Origin: Plenodomus lindquistii | Lineage: Eukaryota > Ascomycota > Dothideomycetes > Pleosporales > Leptosphaeriaceae | Reading direction: 5' to 3' | DNA: 64,000 nucleotides | Assembly (NCBI GenBank): GCA_025504975.1 | Contig: JANUWI010000002.1 | Location: 310,001 to 374,000 of the forward strand | Shown here: positions 57,006 to 64,000 of the stretch, piece after piece | How the letters are laid out: each line of letters opens with the position of its first letter | How positions within the stretch are numbered: the first letter of the stretch is position 1 | Program-made: the position numbers and the translations under genes | Notes under the pieces: model-generated | Database searches by the model: none | Told to the model about the DNA's origin: nothing | The model's input: only the letters and a program-made list of their open reading frames with translations

Positions 57006-58977
57006 TTAGGCCTTCTTGAACTGATTCAACTTCTCCTGAACATTGAACTGATTCAATTTCTCCTGAACGACCTTCTTCACGTCAAATCCCTGCATGATAC
57101 TTCCCCTTCGTCTCCTTTCGTTGAATTCCGCCATCACTTCTTGCACAATCTCGTCAATTTCGGCGTCAGCATCATCGGGGATACCAAGAATTGGCTGTTT
57201 CCGTTGGTCGACCGCGCTTTCTTGAGAAGTGGTCTTCTGCAGTAGCTCTCCGAAGACTGCTTCTCGTGCAGCCTTCTCGACCTGCGGCTTGTCGATTGTT
57301 ACAGGACCCGCTACACGGGAGGCTTGAAGTTGTGCTAGCTGGCCTCGGAAAGGAAGCGAGCGCGAGAACAAACCGAACGAAGCTGCGACTCCGATGAGCG
57401 TGTAGAAATACACACGTGACCAGACGGTGAATGTATCGGAGAAGCCAAGTAGGATGAATGGAGCGACGACGAAAGCAAAGACAACTTGGGTGAGTAAACA
57501 TGTGAACCAGTCGTAGAATTTCTTCGTTGGCAGGTCTTGTTTGCCATCAGGAGTCAGGAATAGAGGGCGTATCAAGCGGCGGCCATCTGTAAGTCTGTTA
57601 GCATCGTGTGCCACTGAATGAGCTGCACAGTAACCTACTTTTGGCAGCTGTCTGAACAAACGCAGCAAGTACAAAAGCAAGGTAGTATCCGGGGTAAAAG
57701 CCGTGCCAAAAAGCACTTGTGACGAACGTCGCCAAAGTTGCTCTAAACCCTGGCTTTTGACCCTTGGGAGTAACACGGAGGTACATGTAGTTTCTAAGCC
57801 AGTTGTTGGTGTTGATGTTCCAGAATCCAAGATAAGCACGAGCGTTCTGTGCAGTCTCTATCTCCCAAGGTTTGATATTGGTCAGTCGGTCCCACTTGGC
57901 ACGATTCGTCTTTGGATCAACGCCGTTATAGCCGATGCCGGAAAGAATACATGATCCTTCTGACAAGCTCCACACGGCGTAGTACTTCATGCGCACGGTG
58001 AGACCAAGCATGTAAAGCTGCCACACTCGGCGAAACCAGTTGTACTTCATGTACTCGTCGCCTAAGAAGAAACTTGGGTAGTACCATGCAGAAAACTTGA
58101 GGAACGCTATTAGCCAAAGCGTGCCGTAGGCTGCTTTTATAGCAGCCGGCAGACCACTGCGGGGGATCTTGCGCTTCTTGCGCGTCGGAGGCGCTTTGGA
58201 AGGATCTACACCAGGCGGCAGAGTGAACATGGTGGTTGTAATGTACTCGCTGTAGTCGGCATAGTCGAATGCAGGGCCCGCCATCATTGCTGGGAAGAAG
58301 AAGACGTAGCCCAGATAGTCCAGGGGGCTTGGCATGGTCCGGATGGCATGATCTTTCTGAAAGTCTGAGAGGTCGGCTTCGGGCAGGCGACCGTCTTGCA
58401 CATTCCAACAAAACGCAGTAAGCTTCATGACCAGGACCATCTGTGCTCCGGTAATGTCAAAGACGGCAGGATCATTGACTGCTTGGCGGTAGATGTGATT
58501 GACAGACATGTGACCCATGAGGAAAACGAAGCCGATCCATGGCATGTAAGGAGAGTTGATCCGGGAGGAGATGAGGTATGCTCCGCCGGCACTGATCAGG
58601 ATGGTACGAAGGCCGCTCCATAGGCTGAACAGGCCGACTAGGTAGAACATGGAAACACTGCGAAGTCAGACTACAACTTGGAAATAGCTTGGAAGCCTTA
58701 CGTTATCACGAATGCATTTTTCTGCCATGGTTTCTTGTCTGGTATCCTCTTCAGGATTGCTGCTAGGGGGTAGGAGAGATAGAAGGTAAAGACGAGCTTG
58801 ACTGGGCCCATGTCAGTGATTGGTACGCAGGAATTGGGGACACAACCTACGCTCATCTGCAGAATTCCCGAGTGCTGCAGCAACATACTCGAATGCTGTT
58901 CAGGTGGTCAGTCGAGAGCCAAGACAAAGACAGCAGCAGTGTGGGGTCGTCGTACGAGCATTGATGTAGGGCAACAT
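57006..58977 (-). CDS. ALE1: MBOAT lysophospholipid acyltransferase (ALE1-like)
   Basis: Re-acylates lysophospholipids (Lands cycle) in the ER membrane. Five exons: 58956-58977, 58851-58895, 58702-58801, 57639-58657 and 57006-57586; 588 residues. Three tiny 5' exons encode MLPYINAPFEYVAAALGNSA and the next span before VSMFYLVGLFSLWSGLRT. MBOAT features: MKLTAFCWNVQDGR, SPLDYLGYVFFFPAMMAGPAFDY, NINTNNWLRNYMYLR, and the catalytic His in TSAFWHGFYPGYYLAF. Many membrane spans follow. The tail is cytosolic and helical, ending in two near-identical nine-residue units (VQEKLNQFN and VQEKLNQFK) followed by KA, so the stop lies just after a small tandem duplication. Introns are 44-60 nt. Divergent from CWC27. 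Confidence 0.92.
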
Positions 58978-59298
58978 GGCGCACGAGTGTCTAGTCAGCA
59001 ATCAGAGGGACACTGCAGCATTGTCAGGGAAGGACTGTTTGTTCTATTGGAGGTGAAGATGCAAGTAAAGGTCGGGCCAGAGTGGCTTGTCCCGCTTGTG
59101 CCCATGACGTCGGCCCACATGTCAGAGAGGAATGTGCGGTTACGTCCACTTGGCCGCCGACCGTGCGTCGCGACCGCGTTCTCACTGGTCGACAATTCGC
59201 GACTTGCACCTCGAATAGTCTGCGTATCGAAACAGTAACCAGTGCGCATTGCGACGCACGCTGACGGTCCACGAGAAGATCATCGCGCGACGGCCAAG
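58978..59298. promoter_or_regulatory. Divergent promoter between ALE1-like gene and CWC27
   Basis: 321 bp between opposed start codons. No specific motif claimed. Confidence 0.5.
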
Positions 59299-60786
59299 AT
59301 GAGCTCGACATACAACCTCGAGCCCAATCCGACGGCCAAGGTTGTCCTGCACACCACCCTGGGCGACCTCGAGCTCGAACTCTTCGCCAAACAGACGCCC
59401 GTCACGTCGCGCAACTTTCTGCAGCTCTGTCTCGATGGCTACTACGACAACACCGTCTTCCACCGCCTCGTGCGCGGCTTCATCCTGCAGGGTGGCGACC
59501 CCACGGGCACTGGCCAGGGCGGCGAGAGCAGCTACGATGGTGCGCCCTTCGCCGACGAGTTCCACAGCCGCCTCAAGTACACGCGCAGGGGCCTGCTGGG
59601 CATGGCCAACACGGGCACCAAGGATGACAATGGCAGCCAGTTCTTCTTCACGCTTGCGCCTACCCCGGAGCTACAGGATCGAAACACGCTTTTTGGGCGC
59701 ATCGCGGGAGACACCATATACAACCTCATGAAGATGGCCGAAGGGGAGATCCGCGAGGGCAGCGAGGACCAACCCCTGTATCCCACCAAGATCACCGGTG
59801 CAGACATCATCATCAATCCCTTTGAGGACATGGTCAAGCGCGCGCGTGTGGCAGAGCGAACTGCGCCTGAAGCGCCCAAGCCCAAGAAGCCCAAGAGGAA
59901 GGCCGGCAAGAACGTGCTCAGCTTTGGAGATGAAGCAGACGATGCCATGTCGGCGCCTGTGACAAAGAAGGCGAAGTTCAACACCAAGCTTGTCACTGAT
60001 GACGGACAGAAAACAATCGCAAAAACAACTGAGCAGACGAGAGAGATACCTATTCGCAAACCAACACGTAAATCACCATCAAGATCCGTGTCTCCAAAAC
60101 CAGTAATCAAACCTGCACCACCACCAGTCAAGGAAAAAGCTCGGTCACCTCCGCCACGAGAATTGTCTCCCGAGTCTGAGAAGCGCGCCAAGCTGGATCG
60201 CGTGAATGCGCAGATTGCAGAACTGAAAGCCTCTATGAAGCGTAACACAGCCTCTGATCGGGCAGAACCAGCGAAGAAGAAGTCATTACTAGAGTCTATG
60301 GTCCCTGTATCCACGACACGTGGTCGCAAGCGAGGTGCAGGCACAAATACGGCACAAGAACAGGCGACATTAGATATACTGTCCAAGTTCAAGTCCAAGC
60401 TCGAGACAGCTGAGCCAGTAGCACCAGTCAAGGCCAAGTCACCTACGATTGATAGCGTCCCGGCTGATCAGGGTAACGACACGTTAGATAGCAGCAAAGC
60501 AGACGAAGAAGAGGCTGCGTGCGATTTGCATTTCATAGTAGGATGTCAGTCTTGTAAAGCCTGGGATAAACAGGACGAAGAGGAGTCTGATGATGATGCG
60601 GGCTGGATGGCACATTCACTGAGCTTTGCGAAAGACAGGCTTGGCAAGGATCTGGAGTGGAAGCGGAAGAATGAAGAAGACTTGTTAGTCATTGATCCAC
60701 GAGAGGAAGCGAAGCGGCACAAGGCTGAGGTCAAAGGGAAAAGAGAGTGGGACGATACAAAGGGGAAGAAGAAGATACGTACATGA
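59299..60786 (+). CDS. CWC27: Spliceosomal cyclophilin CWC27
   Basis: Peptidyl-prolyl isomerase-like protein of activated spliceosomes. Single exon, 495 residues from the Met in MSSTYNLEP (an in-frame Met 19 codons upstream is less likely). The cyclophilin domain spans about residues 10-180: LHTTLGDLELELFAKQTP, NFLQLCLDGYYDNTVFHRLV, RGFILQGGDPTGTGQGGES, GLLGMANTGTKDDNGSQFFFTL, and TLFGRIAGDTIYNLMKM. In the active site the residue pattern FHRL is kept, and the Trp of cyclophilin A is absent (as in CWC27 generally, so catalysis is likely weak or lost). The rest is a charged tail with KPKKPKRKAGK, RKSPSRSVSPKP (SR-like) and CDLHFIVGCQSCKAWDKQ, a family-conserved segment near residue 425. Confidence 0.93.
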   Translation: MSSTYNLEPNPTAKVVLHTTLGDLELELFAKQTPVTSRNFLQLCLDGYYDNTVFHRLVRGFILQGGDPTGTGQGGESSYDGAPFADEFHSRLKYTRRGLLGMANTGTKDDNGSQFFFTLAPTPELQDRNTLFGRIAGDTIYNLMKMAEGEIREGSEDQPLYPTKITGADIIINPFEDMVKRARVAERTAPEAPKPKKPKRKAGKNVLSFGDEADDAMSAPVTKKAKFNTKLVTDDGQKTIAKTTEQTREIPIRKPTRKSPSRSVSPKPVIKPAPPPVKEKARSPPPRELSPESEKRAKLDRVNAQIAELKASMKRNTASDRAEPAKKKSLLESMVPVSTTRGRKRGAGTNTAQEQATLDILSKFKSKLETAEPVAPVKAKSPTIDSVPADQGNDTLDSSKADEEEAACDLHFIVGCQSCKAWDKQDEEESDDDAGWMAHSLSFAKDRLGKDLEWKRKNEEDLLVIDPREEAKRHKAEVKGKREWDDTKGKKKIRT

Positions 60787-61463
60787 ATACATGACGAATG
60801 AACTGGCCAGTCGTCCATGATACTGCGATTTACCGTACTCATGGATTTCGTGACTACGTTTCTTTCCTTCACAACCCTTTCCTCGTCTTCTGCATATTGT
60901 AATGCGCACAGGCCTCATGCTCCTCCTGCAAGTGTGTTACGTTACTGTGCTCCTACCTTCTCTCACCAGTGTTGAAAATGTCTGCAGGTGAAGGATAGAA
61001 AGGGACCCTAGTGAAAAACCGTGCCACGCTGTGGCCGCGTGCCTGTTTCCCCTTCCCCTTCACCGCCCGCGCAACAGCTCGGCCCAGCTCCCACACAAAA
61101 ACCCCCGAAATAGTCTCTCCTCTTTCTCCAAATCCTTCCTTCTTCACTACCACCACACACCGTACGCACAACCGCAAGCAACCCCACACCTCACTCTCCC
61201 CTACCAAAGTCCGTAAGTCCAGAAAGCTCGACCAAACCTTACCTCACCGCACTCACGGCGGTACGAGAGCAAAGCTTCCAAGCTCTCACCACACAGACAG
61301 CCACAGCTCTACACCTAATCTCCTTTACCCACTCGATAAGCCTACATCCTCCCCACTCCATCACCACCGCATAAACACACTTCACCACCATCCCACATCC
61401 ACATGCCCACCAACTAACACAACCCACCCCAGCAACCCATCCCCCACTCAGCCAACCGCCAAA
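60787..61463. other. Intergenic region and 5' UTR of the small basic protein gene
   Basis: About 680 bp between tandem plus-strand genes. The last 350 bp is C/A-rich and nearly free of G, with many CCAC/CACC units; it stays open in one frame by composition and is more likely leader than coding. No other gene. Confidence 0.5.
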
Positions 61464-62080
61464 ATGCCGATAAACTGGCAAGACAAAGAAGTAGCAGACC
61501 GCCTCCTAGCCGCCATCATCGCATCCCACGATAACAAGGTCCGTCTTTCCCCTATTTCCCTTCAATCTCTCATCTCTCAAAACAAAGCACATATTAACGC
61601 GATTGTGATTCCGAACAGATCAACTGCACCGAAGTCGCCCGTCTCTACGGCCAAGGCGCAACATACAACGCGATTGAGAATTTCCTCCGCAAGCCGAAAA
61701 AAGTCGCTGCGCAGCTGAAGGCGGAGGCTGAGGGGCGCGAGGGCCCTGCTGTTGGGGTTGCGAGACCGCGTGGTGCGGTTGCGGAGAAGGGGAGGAAGAA
61801 GGGTGGTAAGTTAGTTCGTTGTTGTTGGGGGGGGGGGATGGGTGGCAATGGTGAAAAGAGAGGGTGTGTGTGTGTGTGTGTGCTTGTGCTAATGCTGTGG
61901 GTAGGTGTCAAGACTGGAAGGGTAGAGAAGAAAATGTCTGCTTCGCCTAGGAAGAAGGAGGTCAAGGTTGAGGTTGAAGATGTGGAGGGGGTGCAGGAGA
62001 GCGTTGAGGGCGGTGATGATGCTGCACTTGCCGGGTGTGGTGGTGCTCAGGGTGAGGAACTGGTTGAGGAGTTTGTTTGA
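61464..62080 (+). CDS. Small basic protein of unknown function, conserved-type
   Basis: Three exons: 61464-61538, 61619-61805 and 61905-62080; 145 residues. The N-terminal part (MPINWQDKEVADRLLAAIIA, INCTEVARLYGQGATYNAIENFLRK) reads like a small helix-turn-helix module. It is similar in style to many short fungal nuclear proteins that start with an INW-x-D motif and carry a GQGATYDAIE-like stretch. After it come a basic segment (RPRGAVAEKGRKKG), MSASPRKKEVKVEVED, and an acidic end (GEELVEEFV). A DNA-binding or chromatin role is inference only. The second intron (61806-61904) contains a run of about 11 G and a GT microsatellite, an unusual pair inside one intron. Splice choices are supported by a continuous frame across all three exons. 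Confidence 0.75.
61826..61882. repeat. Poly-G run and GT microsatellite within an intron
   Basis: A G homopolymer (about 61826-61837) and a (GT)n array (about 61864-61882) lie between the donor at 61806 and the branch sequence GCTAAT. Confidence 0.8.
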
Positions 62081-62323
62081 GGGTTTTGCGGAATGAGCGT
62101 TGGTATCAAGGTATCAAGGATGGTAGGGACTGTACGGCACATGGCTGTGGATACCTATCAAGGCGTTCGGGGTGTGATTTCGTTGGACTGGAATGGTTCA
62201 GATCACCTTGAGCGAGGCTGTATTGTTTCGGGGTGATGCGTATGGGCATTCAGCACGCTCAGCGGATATAAAAGGCTTTCATTTCATTTCCTATGCGATA
62301 TTTATTCCTCCAACACATTGTCT
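62081..62323. terminator. Convergent 3' region before the carboxypeptidase gene
   Basis: 243 bp between opposed stop codons. It contains a tataaaa-rich block near 62265-62275. No defined terminator hairpin. Confidence 0.3.
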
Positions 62324-64000
62324 CTATAGCAAGCTGACGATCCCCACCATAGCAGCCCATCCCACAACCCATCCCACACTCACAGGCACAAGCTCACCCA
62401 CCCCACCCGTAAACACCGGGCCCAGACTCCCCGTCCCACTTGGCGAACTTCCATTCGTCGCATTACCCACCAAATCCGGAAACAAACTACTCGTATTCGC
62501 ATCCACAACAATCCAGTTCTTAATCAGCGCACTGCCATCCATGACCGTCTCCCACTGCTCATCCGTGCACTGTCCCCGATCCAACACATAGCACTGCGAT
62601 CCAGGGTCCATAACAGGCTCATTTGTAATATTGAAGACATTGCTTGGTCCCTGGGTGCTATAGTCTGCATTCTCAAGCGTCGAAGTGTTACCAGTTGCGA
62701 TGTCCAAGTTGAATAGCGCACGTTGGAAGATGCGGTATGCGGTTTCGGGTTGGTAGGCTGGGACTTCGTGGCCGGCTTCGTAGACGCGTGTGAAGGATAG
62801 GTTACCGTATTGGCGTACCTGGCCGCCAATATAGGTATCATTTACCACGACAGGGGCGTATCCTGCGTCGGCGAAGGAAGAGGCGTTTGCATATGGGATG
62901 GCGAGGGAGAGTAGTTCGCCGCCGTACCAGTTACACGCGTAGTCGCGGTCACCGTAAACGAGTGTGACTTTGATCCCTTCTTCAAGTAGGTAGGCAAGAT
63001 CTTCTTTCCAGCCTGGGCGGGGGTAGTCGCCGATGCTGCGGAAGGCGCGGGAGGAGGCCGAGTTGGATTGTGTCCAGTTGAGAGGTACGCCGAGACCTTC
63101 TTGGACGTGTGGTTGGTCGAGCCAGCCTGCGTACCATGGTGGCGGATATGAAGCTGCGCCCGGAACTGAGATGTCGTAGTAGTTCAGATCTGTGTCGAAG
63201 TAGGGGTCGCGAATGGTTTCTGAGCAGAATGTTTCGGCGGCAGCGCAGACCTCGTTTACGGACTCGTTGAAGCCTTGGTTAGTGGGATCGAAAGCGAGGC
63301 TCTGGTTGCGACAATCTTCTATCTGGTCAAGACAGCCTCCCTCGCGGTAGAGGTTGTCAAGAACCTCCTCGTGGCGTGACTCGTTGATGGCCTTTATGCC
63401 GTAGGTGTTGTTATAGGCCATTTGTGGATATGCAGGCCACTGCACGTAGCGGTCGATACAGCCGTTGATGATGAACAGGGTATCGAGATGCAGGAGGTGT
63501 GTTTGGCCAGTTTCAGTCCAGGTTCCGTTTTCAATCCTTTCATTCTGCTCCTGGAAGTAGGCTGCAAAGGCAGGACCGTATCGTCCACCGTAAGACTCTG
63601 TAGCAATCGAGATGCGATCATCATTTGGCTTGTGCTCTGGAAACTCCTGGAACCAAGTCTGGGCAAAGTGCCAAAGCGCTCGCGCAGAGTTCTCGGAGCC
63701 GCGAGTGGTGAGATTGGAGTCCTGGCTGGGATAAGTACCGACGTAGAAGGAGGCATTCTGTGCTGGAACACCGTTGGAAAAGTCGGCAATTTCGAGATCG
63801 CCAGTGTCCATGTTCGTGGTAATGTTGGTCAATCTGTCGTAGCTTAGGCCGACCTGCACAGGCTGGTCGAGATAGAGCATATTGACCTCGTTGTTCCAGG
63901 ACCACTCGTTGAGGTATGTCGAATTTGAGTCGGAGTTGATGAAGCAAGGTCCATTCTCACGCAACAATCCAAGCATAGAACTTGAACCTGGGCCACCTAC
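62324..64000 (-). CDS. Serine carboxypeptidase (S10), GPI-type, 5' truncated by window edge
   Basis: Peptidase family S10 exopeptidase, secretory pathway. The frame is open to the right edge; the visible part is about 558 residues and lacks the N-terminal signal and pro region. It begins with the oxyanion-hole motif GGPGSSSMLGLLRENGPC. The catalytic triad is readable: Ser in ATESYGGRYGPAF, Asp in VTLVYGDRDYACNWYGGE, His in RVYEAGHEVPAYQPE. Many N-x-S/T sites suggest heavy glycosylation. The C-terminus has a Gly/Ser-rich stretch (NATNGSSPSGTGSLGP) followed by a hydrophobic end (VSVGWVVGWAAMVGIVSLL), typical of a GPI-anchor signal. So it is predicted to sit at the plasma membrane or wall, unlike vacuolar CPY. 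Confidence 0.93.
   Translation of the reverse strand, partial: VGGPGSSSMLGLLRENGPCFINSDSNSTYLNEWSWNNEVNMLYLDQPVQVGLSYDRLTNITTNMDTGDLEIADFSNGVPAQNASFYVGTYPSQDSNLTTRGSENSARALWHFAQTWFQEFPEHKPNDDRISIATESYGGRYGPAFAAYFQEQNERIENGTWTETGQTHLLHLDTLFIINGCIDRYVQWPAYPQMAYNNTYGIKAINESRHEEVLDNLYREGGCLDQIEDCRNQSLAFDPTNQGFNESVNEVCAAAETFCSETIRDPYFDTDLNYYDISVPGAASYPPPWYAGWLDQPHVQEGLGVPLNWTQSNSASSRAFRSIGDYPRPGWKEDLAYLLEEGIKVTLVYGDRDYACNWYGGELLSLAIPYANASSFADAGYAPVVVNDTYIGGQVRQYGNLSFTRVYEAGHEVPAYQPETAYRIFQRALFNLDIATGNTSTLENADYSTQGPSNVFNITNEPVMDPGSQCYVLDRGQCTDEQWETVMDGSALIKNWIVVDANTSSLFPDLVGNATNGSSPSGTGSLGPVFTGGVGELVPVSVGWVVGWAAMVGIVSLL

Noticed and set aside
61011..61718. 235-codon plus-strand frame upstream of the small basic protein
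   Set aside because: Composition is driven by CCAC-rich leader DNA (His/Thr/Pro), and the well-supported spliced gene starts inside it at 61464 in another reading.

Overview
The window looks like a chromosome segment of a filamentous ascomycete, most likely a dothideomycete. The evidence is typically fungal gene content (ERG3, BRE1, THO2, a LaeA-like methyltransferase, a rhodopsin-domain membrane protein, ArsH), many short GT-AG introns of about 44-60 nt with CTAAC/CTGAC-like branch points, and independent genes on both strands with no operons. I could not run a database search, so family names rest on motifs I can read, and the taxonomic call is inference.

Layout. 0-6.4 kb: complex I subunit NDUFB3 (-), POP2/CAF1 deadenylase (+), RPF1 Brix protein (-). 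6.9-15.6 kb: glycyl-tRNA synthetase (+), a gene-poor 1.6 kb, a LaeA-like methyltransferase (+), a PAP2 lipid phosphatase (+), C-5 sterol desaturase ERG3 (+). 15.9-26.5 kb: wax-synthase-like acyltransferase (-), DRG/RBG GTPase with four micro-exons (+), ERF4 palmitoyltransferase subunit (-), a large TMEM198-like membrane protein (-). 28.2-43.2 kb: glutathione synthetase GSH2 (-), a SAM-domain nuclear-type protein (+), an inverted-repeat MITE-like relic, 5-aminolevulinate synthase HEM1 (+), THO2 (+). 43.8-53.7 kb: BDP1 (-), BRE1 (+), ArsH (-), an F-box gene broken by one TGA (-), a DUF89/ARMT1-type phosphatase (+). 53.9-64 kb: rhodopsin-domain membrane protein (-), ALE1-type MBOAT acyltransferase (-), CWC27 cyclophilin (+), a small basic conserved-type protein (+), and a GPI-type serine carboxypeptidase (-) that runs off the right edge.

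Most genes are housekeeping: mRNA metabolism (POP2, THO2, CWC27, BRE1, BDP1), translation (GRS1, RPF1, DRG), lipid and sterol metabolism (ERG3, PAP2, ALE1, wax-synthase-like), and heme, thiol and arsenic biochemistry (HEM1, GSH2, ArsH). Several are head-to-head pairs sharing 170-480 bp promoters, notably RPF1/GRS1 and BDP1/BRE1.

I found no rRNA, CRISPR array, intact transposon, virus or biosynthetic cluster, and no tRNA by eye. The least ordinary items are a same-frame coding-like extension beyond the POP2 stop interrupted only by UAG, the single-TGA F-box gene, the DRG micro-exons, a CBC:HapX-like site upstream of HEM1, and a 260-bp inverted-repeat element. I did not see a convincing new multi-gene system.
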